From positions 31,219 through 95,218 of the forward strand of contig JANYDK010000038.1 of NCBI GenBank assembly GCA_025363655.1: 64,000 nt of DNA. Direction: 5' to 3'. A program made the position numbers and the translations under genes. The DNA is from Deltaproteobacteria bacterium. Its GTDB lineage: Bacteria; Myxococcota_A; Polyangia; Polyangiales; JADJMO01. A model generated the notes under the pieces. That model saw only the letters and a list, made by a program, of their open reading frames with translations, searched no databases and was not told where the DNA came from. Shown here in pieces: positions 54,603 to 63,557 of this stretch (its first letter is position 1; each line of letters opens with the position of its first letter).

Positions 54603-54613
54603 TCCGATGACCG

Positions 54614-55534
54614 TCACGGCGTTCGATACGCGTAGAGCGTGCACCAGGTGCGGTCGTCGCAGGAGGGCGCGGCGGCGGAGACCGACGAGCATGGCGTCGG
54701 GCCCGACGTGAGGGCTTGGAAGTAGAGGAACGACTGCAGGTCACGCGACGTGTGGGCGGGATCGTCCTTGACGTCGACGGCGAAATCGAAGCCCATCGAT
54801 TGCCCGGGCGCGGGTTGGCCAGGGAGATCGGTCCACTCGGCGACCATCTCGACCTCGTAGCCACCGGCGACGATGCGCGAGGCGAAGCGAAACGGCAAAG
54901 CACCGTATTTTCCTGCCGAAACGAGCGCGCCGAAGGGGGCGTGGCCCGAGCCCGGCGCGGCGAGGACCACGTGACGTCCGCCATCGGCGGCGAGCGCGCC
55001 GGTCAGTGGATCGACGACACCGCGGAGGAAGATCTCGATGGCGTCGCCGGTGACCGGATCGTCTTCGACGAGGAGATGCGGATCGTCGAGCACTTGTGCG
55101 TGCAGGTGGATGCCGCGGGCGCTGATGCCGACACGGAGGACCACGCGCGCGGGGACCTCGGACGTGGCCGGCGTGCGATGGGCGCCGGCACGCGCGGAGA
55201 ACTCGCGCGGGGAGAGCACGCAGAGATCGTCGCCCTTGCCGTCGACGACTTCGGAGTCCGGAACGAGGAGCTCTTCGATCGGCGCGCAGGGGGAGAGCGC
55301 CGCGCGCGCCGGGCAGACGGTCGGGGGTGATCCGACTTCGGGGACGTCGTTCGGAGCATCGATCGGAGGCCCATCGGAGACGTCAGAGACGTCGAGTCGT
55401 GCATCGGGAGTGGTCTCGAGCACGTCGGCGTCCGAGCCCGCGCCGGCGCCGGGAAATACGTAGTCCGGGAAGGCGCAGCCGCCGCAGAGGGCCGCGAAGG
55501 TGACGACGACGACGAGGGCGGGCGCGCTTCGCAC
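54614..55534 (-). CDS. CBM9-like lipoprotein
   Basis: A 306-residue lipoprotein with lipobox CGGC (Cys20), a Pro/Asp/Thr-rich linker to about residue 70, and a C-terminal beta-sandwich (residues about 130-300). The pattern RVGISARGIHLHAQVLDD, then DAIEIFLRG, then GYEVEMVAEW resembles CBM9-like carbohydrate-binding domains. Surface carbohydrate binding is plausible but the aromatic binding residues cannot be confirmed by eye. It starts at a GTG, 4 bases after the stop of the crotonase gene, so it is probably co-transcribed. Its 3' end faces the 73-bp repeats. Confidence 0.75.
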   Translation of the reverse strand: MRSAPALVVVVTFAALCGGCAFPDYVFPGAGAGSDADVLETTPDARLDVSDVSDGPPIDAPNDVPEVGSPPTVCPARAALSPCAPIEELLVPDSEVVDGKGDDLCVLSPREFSARAGAHRTPATSEVPARVVLRVGISARGIHLHAQVLDDPHLLVEDDPVTGDAIEIFLRGVVDPLTGALAADGGRHVVLAAPGSGHAPFGALVSAGKYGALPFRFASRIVAGGYEVEMVAEWTDLPGQPAPGQSMGFDFAVDVKDDPAHTSRDLQSFLYFQALTSGPTPCSSVSAAAPSCDDRTWCTLYAYRTP

Positions 55535-55538
55535 CGGA

Positions 55539-56339
55539 TCACTTTCCGGTGAAGCGGGCCTCGCGGCGCTCGAGGAACGAGGCCAGCCCCTCGCGTGCGT
55601 CGTCGCTCTGGAGGATCGGCGCGAGATCGGGCAAGAGGCGTCTGGCCGCTTCGGCTTCGCTTCCGAGCGCGATGCGTGACGACGCGAGCGTCGCGTAGAC
55701 GCCGAGCGGGGCCTGCGCCGCGATGCGTCCGGCGATGGCGAGGGCGCGCTCGAGTTGTTCGCCGGGCGGGGCGAGCTCTTGCACGAGACCGAGCCGATGC
55801 GCTTCGGCGGGCGTGATCTCGTCGCCCGTGAGCAGGTAGCGCATCGCGTTTCCCCAGCCGATTTCCCGGGGCATGCGGATGGTGGCGCCGCCGACCGGGT
55901 AGATGCCGCGCTTGATCTCGATTTGGCCGAACCGTGTGTCGGTGGCGGCGACGCGCACGTCGCAGGCGAGCATCAGCTCGATACCGATGGTGAAGCAGAT
56001 GCCCTGCACCGCGATGACGACCGGCTTTCGGCCGCGCGAACGGAAGATGCCGAGCGGATCGGGCGTGCCCTCGGGATAGGGGAACTTTCCTTCGGCGAAA
56101 TAGGGTGCGATTTGCGCCAAATCGAGGCCGGCGGTGAAGTGCGGACCGTGGGCGAAGACGACCGCGCAACGGAGCTCGTCGTTCTCTTCGAGCTCTCGAT
56201 ACGCGTGACAGAGTTGGTGGAACATCGGCACGTCGAACGCGTTGCGCTTCTTCTCGCGGTCGAGCCCGATGAGGAGGACGTGCCCGCGCGTCTCGGCGGT
56301 GACGCGGTGCTCGGATTCGACGGCGGCGTTCGTGCTCAC
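55539..56339 (-). CDS. Enoyl-CoA hydratase/isomerase (crotonase) family protein
   Basis: A 266-residue crotonase-fold enzyme. The first oxyanion-hole segment (HFTAGLDLAQI) and the second (GICFTIGIELMLACDVRVA) are clear, and FGQIEIKRGIYPVGG carries the acidic residue at the position of the first catalytic Glu of hydratases. The second Glu position is not obvious, so hydratase activity is likely but not certain; isomerase or another crotonase reaction is possible. It starts at a GTG (56339). The lipoprotein gene follows 4 bases after its stop. Confidence 0.9.
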   Translation of the reverse strand: MSTNAAVESEHRVTAETRGHVLLIGLDREKKRNAFDVPMFHQLCHAYRELEENDELRCAVVFAHGPHFTAGLDLAQIAPYFAEGKFPYPEGTPDPLGIFRSRGRKPVVIAVQGICFTIGIELMLACDVRVAATDTRFGQIEIKRGIYPVGGATIRMPREIGWGNAMRYLLTGDEITPAEAHRLGLVQELAPPGEQLERALAIAGRIAAQAPLGVYATLASSRIALGSEAEAARRLLPDLAPILQSDDAREGLASFLERREARFTGK

Positions 56340-56388
56340 GGGGCGAGAGCGTAGCAGCGAGATGGGGCGCGGTTCGCCAAAGAACGTC

Positions 56389-57159
56389 TCAGCCCACGAC
56401 CTTGCGGCGCGCGGCTTGCGCGATCGGGGTGCGGACGTTTTGATCTTTGGCGAGGACGCGCAGTTCGGCGGGGCCGACGAATTCGAGGGCGCGGAGAGCG
56501 ACGGGGACGGCGGTCTTCGGGTTGCGCACGAGGGCGAGCGCGATTTCAGGGCGACCGATCCACTCGCGCCGATCGGCGATGGCCTTGAGGAGCTCGGGGC
56601 TGACTGTGCGCATCTTGGCGATGCCGACCACCTCGTCGAGTTGGATGCTCGGGTTGCGGAGCACGTAGACGTGGAGGCTGGTGTTGGGATCGCGGAGGAC
56701 GGCGGCGCGCTCGTCGCGCGTACCGTGGATGGCCTGCTGCATGCGATCGACCGGGCCAGGGACGACGACCGCCCGCGGGGTTTGCATCGGCGGAGCGACG
56801 GGCAGATCGCGATCGGTGTCGGGCGCGCGCATCGACTCGCCAGGCTTCACGACCGAGTGCTCGGGCTCGCCGCCGCTGGCGTCGTCGGGGTCGACGTTCT
56901 TTCGCGCGTTGTTCACCGCGGCAACGAGCGCTGGCAGGGGCGTGAAGGTGACCGCGACGCCGACGCCGGAAAAATACTGGACGACTTGGGCATCGAGGAC
57001 GAGCGAACCGCGCGGGGCGACGATCTCGAGCTCGACGCTCTGAAACTGCTGAAGCACTTCCGCGGGGCTGACCCGGACCAAGAATCCCCCACGCGCCAGC
57101 TGCTCGTCGTAGTCGCGGACGAGATCGGCGAGTCGGTGGTACCGTACGCGGAGGCGCAC
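56389..57159 (-). CDS. PilZ-like domain protein with helical repeats
   Basis: A 256-residue protein. Residues about 1-90 (HRLADLVRDYDEQLARGGFL, then VELEIVAPRGSLVLDAQVVQ, then GVAVTFTPLPALVAAV) resemble a degenerate PilZ domain of the type common in myxobacteria. The RxxxR c-di-GMP motif is not evident, so it may not bind the nucleotide. The C-terminal half consists of short helical repeats with the pattern LRNPSIQLDEV and LVRNPKTAVPVAL, like leucine-rich-variant/HEAT repeats. The start at GTG 57159 puts the first strand at the N-terminus. The function is unknown; it may be a protein-interaction adaptor. Confidence 0.72.
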   Translation of the reverse strand: MRLRVRYHRLADLVRDYDEQLARGGFLVRVSPAEVLQQFQSVELEIVAPRGSLVLDAQVVQYFSGVGVAVTFTPLPALVAAVNNARKNVDPDDASGGEPEHSVVKPGESMRAPDTDRDLPVAPPMQTPRAVVVPGPVDRMQQAIHGTRDERAAVLRDPNTSLHVYVLRNPSIQLDEVVGIAKMRTVSPELLKAIADRREWIGRPEIALALVRNPKTAVPVALRALEFVGPAELRVLAKDQNVRTPIAQAARRKVVG

Positions 57160-57278
57160 GAAACCAAGCGTAGCGGACGGCGTACAGGTGTGGGACGAAG
57201 ACTGCTCATCGCGAGCGTACCTGCTACACTCGACGCACACGCACTCGCCCTCCCCGGGGCCAGTCTGGGAGAAAACTC

Positions 57279-58262
57279 ATGCCGAGCCTGCTCGATCAAC
57301 TGAAGACCATGACCGTCGTCGTCGCCGACACCGGCGACATTCACTCGATCGAGAAATATCGGCCGCGCGACACGACGACCAATCCGTCGCTGATCACCGC
57401 TGCCGCTCAGATGCCCGAGTACGCCGACGTCGTCGACGGGGCGCTGACGTGGGCGCGGAACGAAGCCGGAGCGGGCGCGAAGAACGAGGCCATCGTCGGC
57501 CTCGCGATCGATCGTCTGGCGATCGAGTTCGGCGTTCGCATTTTGAAGATCGTCCCCGGGCGCGTCTCGACCGAGGTCGACGCGCGGCTCTCCTTCGACA
57601 CCACCGCGACGCTCGCCAAGGCGCGCCAGATCATCGGTCAGTACAAGGCCGCCGGCATCGGGACTGATCGCGTGCTCATCAAGATCGCCTCTACCTGGGA
57701 GGGCATCAAGGCCGCTGAAGTCCTGGAAAAAGAGGGCATTCATTGCAACCTGACGCTCCTCTTCGGGATGCATCAGGCGGTCGCGTGCGCCGAGGCTGGG
57801 GCGACGCTGATCTCGCCGTTCGTCGGTCGCATCCTCGACTGGTACAAGAAGTCGACGGGCAAGGCCGGCTACGAGGCGCACGAAGATCCGGGCGTCGTCT
57901 CGGTCACGCGAATTTACAACTACTACAAGAAGTTCGGTCACAAGACCGAGGTCATGGGCGCGAGCTTCCGCAACCTCGGAGAGATCACCGAGCTCGCCGG
58001 TTGCGATCTCCTCACCATCGCGCCGTCGCTCCTCGCCGAGCTCGAGAAGGGTGACGCCACCCTGCCCCGCAAGCTCGATCCGAAGGCCGCGCCCGATCCG
58101 AAGATCGAGCGCCTGACGATGAACGAGGCCGTCTTCCGCGAGATGCACGAGGTCGACAAGATGGCCAAGGACAAGCTCGCCGAAGGCATCGACGGCTTCA
58201 GCAAGGCGCTGGTGGCGCTCGAGAAGCTCCTCGGCGAACGCCTCGCCAAGCTCGCGAATTGA
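57279..58262 (+). CDS. tal: Transaldolase
   Basis: A class I aldolase of the non-oxidative pentose phosphate pathway, moving a dihydroxyacetone unit between sugar phosphates. It has 327 residues, close to the 317 of E. coli TalB. The Schiff-base lysine is Lys135 in [32 protein letters not shown] and MGASFRN are further family signatures. The nearby aldose-1-epimerase-like gene fits sugar metabolism. A possible -10 (TACACT) lies about 50 bases upstream of the ATG, without a clear -35. Confidence 0.96.
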   Translation: MPSLLDQLKTMTVVVADTGDIHSIEKYRPRDTTTNPSLITAAAQMPEYADVVDGALTWARNEAGAGAKNEAIVGLAIDRLAIEFGVRILKIVPGRVSTEVDARLSFDTTATLAKARQIIGQYKAAGIGTDRVLIKIASTWEGIKAAEVLEKEGIHCNLTLLFGMHQAVACAEAGATLISPFVGRILDWYKKSTGKAGYEAHEDPGVVSVTRIYNYYKKFGHKTEVMGASFRNLGEITELAGCDLLTIAPSLLAELEKGDATLPRKLDPKAAPDPKIERLTMNEAVFREMHEVDKMAKDKLAEGIDGFSKALVALEKLLGERLAKLAN

Positions 58263-58314
58263 ACGATCGCGACGATTGCACGATCGCAAAGATTGAGTGA
58301 GCCGAGGTCGCGAC

Positions 58315-59193
58315 ATGAGCGCTGAGGTCAGGTACGCGGTCGAGGACGGGCGCGACCCACTCGAGTCGCTCGTGCTTCGCGATCACCAGACGAACGCCCG
58401 CGTGGTCCTCGCGCCCACGCGCGGGGGGCTCGTCACTCGCTTCTCCATCGGAGGCGAAGAGCTGCTCTACCTCGACGAAGCGACGCTGCGCGATCCGTCG
58501 AAGAACGTGCGTGGCGGCATCCCGCTGCTCTTCCCCATCGCCGGCAAGCTCGCCCCCGAGGCGCGGCTCGCCGGCGACGTCACGCATGCGATGAAGCAGC
58601 ACGGATTCGCGAGAAATCGTGCGTTTTCGGTGGCCTCTCGGCAGGCGAGCGAAGACGCGCGGGTGACCCTCGCGCTCGAGAGCGACGAGGCGACGCTGGC
58701 GCAATATCCGTTCGCCTTTCGCTTTCTCGCGACCTTCAGCTTGAAGGATGGCGCGCTCGGTGTCCGCTTCGAATTCGTCAACACCGGCAATCGGCCGATG
58801 CCGATTCAACCGGGCGTGCATCCCTACTTCGTGGTGCCCGACGAGAAAAAGCGCGACGCGCGCGTGCCGACCGATGCGAAGAGCGCCTTCGACAACGTCA
58901 CCGGCCGCGACGTCGAGCTCGCTCGGCCCATCGATTTGACCGCGGCGGAGGTCGATCTCCACCTTCATGGACACACCGGCGATGAGGTGCGGCTGGTGCG
59001 ACCGTGGACGCGCGACGTCGTCATCCGTTACTCCGCCGATCACCACATGGTCGTGGTGTGGACGCAGCGCGGAAAAGACTTCGTCTGCGTCGAGCCGTGG
59101 CTCGATCGTGGCGGCGCGTTGGCGAGTGGTGGCGGCGTGGTGGTCGCGCCGGGTGCTTCGCACGTCTCGACGCTCGAGGTCTCGCTCGCGTGA
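58315..59193 (+). CDS. Aldose 1-epimerase family protein
   Basis: A 292-residue galactose-mutarotase-fold protein, probably interconverting anomers of a sugar or sugar phosphate. The catalytic pair is visible: His96 in MKQHGFARN and His169 in QPGVHPYF, with the general base Glu in VCVEPWLD. Affinity to the D-hexose-6-phosphate epimerase branch (YeaD type) is likely from the FPIAGKL and HGFARN segments. The ATG at 58315 has GAGG 7 bases upstream; a GTG at 58297 is less likely. The stop overlaps the GTG of the next gene. A 17-base degenerate direct repeat (ACGATCGC-ACGATTG type) precedes it at 58262-58296. Confidence 0.87.
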   Translation: MSAEVRYAVEDGRDPLESLVLRDHQTNARVVLAPTRGGLVTRFSIGGEELLYLDEATLRDPSKNVRGGIPLLFPIAGKLAPEARLAGDVTHAMKQHGFARNRAFSVASRQASEDARVTLALESDEATLAQYPFAFRFLATFSLKDGALGVRFEFVNTGNRPMPIQPGVHPYFVVPDEKKRDARVPTDAKSAFDNVTGRDVELARPIDLTAAEVDLHLHGHTGDEVRLVRPWTRDVVIRYSADHHMVVVWTQRGKDFVCVEPWLDRGGALASGGGVVVAPGASHVSTLEVSLA

Positions 59194-60614
59194 GACTCGG
59201 CTGGCGCCCTGGCGCGTCGTTCGCAGCTCCTGCGTTCGTCGCCTGCGCATGGCTCGGAGGGTGTCGGGCCGCGGAGGTTCCACCGAAGCCGGCGACGCCG
59301 CACATCGACTACTTCTTGGTGGCTGCGCCGGGCGGCGAGACGATCGATATCCAGGCTCGTTTTCCCGCAGGATCGTCCGACGTCCTCTGGCTCGACGAAG
59401 AGGTCGTTCCCTTCGTCACGTACCTCGAGAAGGCGCCGACCTTCGTCGCCACCTCGACCGGCGGACGCGATCCGCGATGCGCGCAGGGATGCACCGTCAC
59501 GTATCGGGTGCGTCTCGGGGAGGCAGCGGCGGCGCTCGATCACGTCGACACGGCCGCGCGCGAAGGAGGGCTTCTCATCACCAGCCCGAGCGCGTTCCTC
59601 CTTCACCCGAGCAGCTTCCCCAGCGGTACTCGCTATCGCCTGCACGTACGAGTGCCCAGCGGCACGACGTTCGTCACCGGTCTCTTTCCTGCGCCGGGCG
59701 AGCCCGACGTCTACGAAGCGCCAGCGCCCGATCTCGCGGAAGGACCGTTCACCGCGTTCGGAGCCATGCGCACGCGCGAGCTCGCGGGCGGCAAGGTGAC
59801 GCTGGCGATCGGCCCCGGGCTGACGATTCCCGACGACGCCATCGCCCAATGGTCGGAGAACGCTGCGCGCGCAGTGGGCACGTTTTACGGAGCTTTTCCC
59901 ATTCCACACGCGCTCGTCCTGGTCGTGCCGGACGAGCTCGGCGGCGGCATCGGATTCGGGCAGGCGAGCGGCGGCGGCGGCGCGAGCATCATCGCGCGCG
60001 TCGGTGCGCACGCTCCGAAGTCCGAGCTGAACGACGACTGGGTCTTGCCGCACGAGATGGTGCACCTGGCGATGCCCTACGTCGCGCGTCGTCATCATTG
60101 GTTCGAAGAAGGCTTGGCGACCTACGTCGAGCCGATCGCGCGTGTGCGTGCGGGGCAAGCTGGGCGTGACGTGGTCTGGAAGCCGTTCATCGAGATGATG
60201 CCCAAGGGCTTGCCCAAGGAAGGCGATCAAGGGCTCGATCGGACGCCTACCTGGGGTCGCACCTATTGGGGTGGGGCCATCTTCTGTCTCCTCGCCGACG
60301 TCGCCATCCGCGAGCAGACGCACAATGGGAAGTCGCTCGACGACGGGCTACGCGCGGTCGTCGCGGCGGGCGGCAACCTCTCGATGCGCTGGGAATTGAG
60401 CCACATTCTCGAGGTGGTGGACGGAGGCACGGGCACGCACGTGCTCCGTGAGCTCTACGCGAAGATGGCCGAGGCGGCGGCGCCGACCGATCTCGACGCG
60501 CTCTTCCGACGGCTCGGCGTCTCGGTCGAAGGAGGCAAGGTGCTCTACCGCGACGACGCCGAGCTCGCCGCGATCCGCGACGCCATCACCACCGCTCCGA
60601 TGGGGAAGAAGTGA
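59190..60614 (+). CDS. Gluzincin-type metallopeptidase-like lipoprotein
   Basis: A 474-residue lipoprotein (lipobox WLGGC, Cys25). The first part is beta-rich. The second contains HEMVH (His288, Glu289, His292) followed 14 residues later by FEEGLATYVEP (Glu306/Glu307), which matches the zinc-binding layout of M1/M61-like gluzincins. It would act in the periplasm or at the outer membrane. The overall length and N-terminal domain differ from classical aminopeptidases, so the substrate is unknown. It starts at a GTG (59190) that overlaps the preceding stop (GTGA); the next gene overlaps it in the same manner, so the block 58315-61363 is tightly coupled. Confidence 0.82.
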   Translation: MRLGWRPGASFAAPAFVACAWLGGCRAAEVPPKPATPHIDYFLVAAPGGETIDIQARFPAGSSDVLWLDEEVVPFVTYLEKAPTFVATSTGGRDPRCAQGCTVTYRVRLGEAAAALDHVDTAAREGGLLITSPSAFLLHPSSFPSGTRYRLHVRVPSGTTFVTGLFPAPGEPDVYEAPAPDLAEGPFTAFGAMRTRELAGGKVTLAIGPGLTIPDDAIAQWSENAARAVGTFYGAFPIPHALVLVVPDELGGGIGFGQASGGGGASIIARVGAHAPKSELNDDWVLPHEMVHLAMPYVARRHHWFEEGLATYVEPIARVRAGQAGRDVVWKPFIEMMPKGLPKEGDQGLDRTPTWGRTYWGGAIFCLLADVAIREQTHNGKSLDDGLRAVVAAGGNLSMRWELSHILEVVDGGTGTHVLRELYAKMAEAAAPTDLDALFRRLGVSVEGGKVLYRDDAELAAIRDAITTAPMGKK

Positions 60615-61363
60615 CGCGCGCACGCACGCGCGAGTTGAGCATCGAGACGCCCCGAGGCCCCTGCCCTGCGAGGCTCGTGAGACCTCCCGACGCGTTCGCG
60701 CTCTACGTGTTCGCGCATGGCGCGGGTGCGGGGATGCATCACGTCTTCATGGAATCGATGTCGGCCGCGCTCGCCGAGGAGAACGTGGCGACGCTGCGCT
60801 ATGCGTTCCCTTACCTGCGCGAGAAGGGCGCGGGCTTCTCGAGGCCCGACCCACCGAGCGTACTCCACGCCACGGTGCGCGCCGCGCTCGCTGCAGCCCT
60901 CGAGCATGCCGGCGATCTGCCTTGTTTTCTCGGTGGAAAATCGATGGGCGGGCGGATGTCGTCCGAGGTGATGGCGAGCGCGAGCACCACGATCGAACCC
61001 CGCGAGACCTCACGCGTTCGAGGACTCGTCTTTCTCGGCTTTCCACTTCATCTCGCGAAAAAGCCGGCGACCAAGCGGGGCGAGCATCTCGCACAGGTGA
61101 AGGTGCCGATGCTCTTTCTTTCGGGCGATCGCGACGCGCTCTGTGACCTCGGGCTATTTCGACCTCTGCTCGCGAAGCTCGCGAAGTCACGCAAGGTCGG
61201 GAAGGTCGGGAAGGTCGGGAAGAGCAAGCCGCGCCTGCACGTCGTCGAGGGTGCCGATCATGGCTTCGCCGTGCTTCGGCGATCGGGACGCATGGGCGAC
61301 GAGGTGATGCGCGAGCTGGCCCAGGAGACCGCGAGTTTTCTCCGCGCGCACGTCGCGGTGTAG
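60611..61363 (+). CDS. Alpha/beta hydrolase, KANL3/Tex30-like
   Basis: A 250-residue alpha/beta hydrolase. The oxyanion segment (VFAHGAGAGMHH), the nucleophile elbow GGKSMGG (Ser111), the acid region (FLSGDRDALCD) and the C-terminal His (GADHGF) form a complete triad set. The FAHGAGAGMHH pattern is typical of the KANL3/Tex30-like branch. A stretch of three in-frame 9-base repeats (61193-61219) encodes a Lys-Val-Gly-rich loop before the catalytic His. It starts at a GTG overlapping the preceding stop. The substrate is unknown. Confidence 0.88.
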   Translation: MTRARTRELSIETPRGPCPARLVRPPDAFALYVFAHGAGAGMHHVFMESMSAALAEENVATLRYAFPYLREKGAGFSRPDPPSVLHATVRAALAAALEHAGDLPCFLGGKSMGGRMSSEVMASASTTIEPRETSRVRGLVFLGFPLHLAKKPATKRGEHLAQVKVPMLFLSGDRDALCDLGLFRPLLAKLAKSRKVGKVGKVGKSKPRLHVVEGADHGFAVLRRSGRMGDEVMRELAQETASFLRAHVAV

Positions 61364-61381
61364 GCTGCGCCGGAGCCGGAG

Positions 61382-61939
61382 ATGAATCGCCAACAAGAGG
61401 AGGAGCTCGCCTGGGTGACGGCGAGGGCCCGTCGCGCCCTCGGCGAGGCCGAGCACCTCGAGCCACGCGCGATCCTCAACGGGTACCGTCGCGCGCTCCG
61501 CGTTTGGCATCATCCGATCGCGAGCGGGACCGGCGAGCTCCCGTGGATCTCGCACACCGTCTTCGTGCAGGGAAAAACGGGGAGAATGGCGACCAGGCGG
61601 GTGCTTTGGGAGCGCTCGACCGATGTCGCGATCATCGCCGATCCGAGCTTGCGGGCCACCAGTCCGGCGCGTCTCGAACCGACGTTGCGCATCGCCGACG
61701 CGCTCGTGACCCCGCACGAGATCGAGCTCCTCGTCGAGTATGCGTCGCGCATTCGTCTGCCGCTGGTCGGCTATCCGCGCGCGATCGCTCCCGAGGACGA
61801 CGCGCGCGGGGTCAGCTTCGCGGTCGGTCGGAGCACCACCACCCTCGAGTGGTCGGGCTCCGAGCCAGAGGCGTGGAAGCCGCTGATGGAGTGGGTCGAG
61901 CGCCTGCAGCGTCTCTTGCAGCACGCGCTCGACGGATGA
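61382..61939 (+). CDS. Hypothetical protein (185 aa)
   Basis: A 185-residue soluble protein with no signal or membrane helix. It contains aromatic and Arg/His clusters (GYRRALRVWHHPIASGTG) and an alpha/beta-looking pattern (STDVAIIADPSL, EIELLVEYASRIRLPLVGY). No domain is recognised. It starts 18 bases after the hydrolase gene with GCCGGAG upstream of the ATG, so it is probably the last gene of the 57279-61939 run. Composition and codon bias are normal for the window. Confidence 0.72.
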   Translation: MNRQQEEELAWVTARARRALGEAEHLEPRAILNGYRRALRVWHHPIASGTGELPWISHTVFVQGKTGRMATRRVLWERSTDVAIIADPSLRATSPARLEPTLRIADALVTPHEIELLVEYASRIRLPLVGYPRAIAPEDDARGVSFAVGRSTTTLEWSGSEPEAWKPLMEWVERLQRLLQHALDG

Positions 61940-61956
61940 CTCGGTGACGTGAGCCG

Positions 61957-62241
61957 CTAGGGCTTTGCTTCGGGCGGCGCGATCGTCGAGACCGGCGGCG
62001 GATCGGTCGAGGTGCTGCTCGGCGAGGCAGACCCCGGCGTCGGCTGCGGCAACTCGGTCGGACGCGGCGGACCGCCGTAGCAGGCCATCAGCGTGGTGGC
62101 GAAGGCGCCTCCGACGAAGAGGCCACCGGCGATGCGTACGGCGCGCGAGCGACGCGCGACGACGGGCGTGTCGCAGTTCGGGCAGCGATCGCTCGCGGCA
62201 GGGACGAGGCCTTGGCAGTGGGTACAAGCGGTGAGCGCCAT
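61957..62241 (-). CDS. Zinc-ribbon membrane protein, small
   Basis: A 94-residue protein. An N-terminal zinc ribbon (ACTHCQGL and RCPNCD, with Cys6, Cys9, Cys20 and Cys23) is followed by one membrane helix at about residues 35-55 (AVRIAGGLFVGGAFATTLMA) and a Pro/Ser/Thr-rich tail of about 35 residues. The ribbon should face the cytoplasm and the tail the periplasm. It is the same plan, in miniature, as the larger zinc-ribbon protein at 4000. The ATG at 62241 places the ribbon at the N-terminus. Divergent from the radical SAM gene, with 59 bases between starts. Confidence 0.75.
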   Translation of the reverse strand: MALTACTHCQGLVPAASDRCPNCDTPVVARRSRAVRIAGGLFVGGAFATTLMACYGGPPRPTELPQPTPGSASPSSTSTDPPPVSTIAPPEAKP

Positions 62242-62300
62242 GTCGCAAGAGTGCACGAAGCCGCGCCCCACGTCACCTGGCGAAATGAGATGCTCGCGCC

Positions 62301-63557
62301 GTGAAACCGAGCCAAAGGAGCGAGCCAAGCGAGCCGCGCCGCCTCGATGTGGTGAACGAGCAGTTCCGGCCGGTCTACGTCGTCTGGGAGCTGACGCTGC
62401 GCTGCGATCAACCGTGCACGCACTGCGGCTCACGCGCGGGGGACGAACGCGAGCGCGAGCTCTCGACGGACGAGGCGCTCGAGGTCGTGAAGCAGCTGGC
62501 GGCGATGGGGGCCCGCGAGGTCGTGCTCATCGGTGGCGAGGCTTATCTCCATCCGGGCGTGCACGCGGTGATCGCTGCGCTGGCGGCGGCAGGCGTGACG
62601 CCGACGATGACGACCGGCGGGCGCGGCGTCGACGAAGCCCTCGCGCGCTCACTCGCAGGCGCGGGCCTCTCGCGGGCCTCGGTGAGCATCGATGGAGTCG
62701 GCAGCACGCACGATCGGATGCGCGCCTCGCCGGGCAGCTTTGCCGCCGCCACCGCCGCGGTCGGTCATCTCGAAGCGGCGGGCGTGCGCTGCGGCGCGAA
62801 CACCAATCTCAATCGCTACAACCACGGCGAGCTCGAGGAGCTCTACGAACATCTGCGCGCGCTGCGCATCGAATCTTGGCAGGTGCAGTTGACGGTGCCG
62901 CTCGGACGCGCCGCCGATCGACCGGAGATGATTCTGCAGCCGTGGGAGCTCCTCGACGTCGTGCCGCGCGTCGCCGCGCTGAAGAAGCGCGCGCAGGCCG
63001 ATGGCATCTTGCTCATGCCCGGAAACAACCTCGGATACTTCGGGCCCGAGGAGGCGCTCTTGCGTTCGCTCGAACCGGGCGGCACCGATCACTGGCACGG
63101 CTGTCAGGCCGGTCGGTACGTGATGGGCATCGAGTCCGATGGCGCCGTCAAAGGGTGCCCCTCGCTGCAGACCTCGCACTACGTCGGTGGGCACGTTCGC
63201 GAAAGCTCCATAGCCAAGATATGGAACGAGCGTTCGGAGCTTGCTTTCACGCGTGATCGTACGGTCGAGGACCTGTGGGGGTTTTGCCGGACCTGTCCCT
63301 TCGCCGAGACGTGCCTCGGCGGGTGCAGTTTCACCGCGCATGCCGTCTTCGGAAAACCAGGCAACGATCCGTATTGTCACTTCCGCGCGCGCAGCTTCGC
63401 CAAGAACGGGCAACGGGAGCGCCTCGTGCGGCGACGTGAGGCGCCGGGGCTTCCCTTCGATCATGCGATCTTCGAAGTCGTCGTCGAGCCGCTGGACGCG
63501 CCCGAGCCCGTGTTGCCGACGCCGCGCGAGAGGCTGCTCAAGGTGGTGCGCGGATGA
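62301..63557 (+). CDS. Radical SAM/SPASM domain protein
   Basis: A 418-residue enzyme. The radical SAM cluster motif CDQPCTHC (Cys35, Cys39, Cys42) is at the N-terminus, and a SPASM-like region with many cysteines follows after about residue 270 (HGCQAGRYVMGI, KGCPSL, CRTCPFAETCLGGCSF, PYCHF), expected to bind two further 4Fe-4S clusters. Such enzymes usually modify peptides (sactipeptide, quinohaemoprotein or other RiPP maturases) or act on enzymes (anaerobic sulfatase maturation). No precursor-like small gene is evident beside it. It starts at a GTG (62301). The stop overlaps the next gene's ATG. Confidence 0.92.
   Translation: MKPSQRSEPSEPRRLDVVNEQFRPVYVVWELTLRCDQPCTHCGSRAGDERERELSTDEALEVVKQLAAMGAREVVLIGGEAYLHPGVHAVIAALAAAGVTPTMTTGGRGVDEALARSLAGAGLSRASVSIDGVGSTHDRMRASPGSFAAATAAVGHLEAAGVRCGANTNLNRYNHGELEELYEHLRALRIESWQVQLTVPLGRAADRPEMILQPWELLDVVPRVAALKKRAQADGILLMPGNNLGYFGPEEALLRSLEPGGTDHWHGCQAGRYVMGIESDGAVKGCPSLQTSHYVGGHVRESSIAKIWNERSELAFTRDRTVEDLWGFCRTCPFAETCLGGCSFTAHAVFGKPGNDPYCHFRARSFAKNGQRERLVRRREAPGLPFDHAIFEVVVEPLDAPEPVLPTPRERLLKVVRG

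Noticed and set aside
57202..57230. Promoter upstream of transaldolase (TACACT as -10)
   Set aside because: No acceptable -35 at 16-18 bases; too weak to list as a feature.
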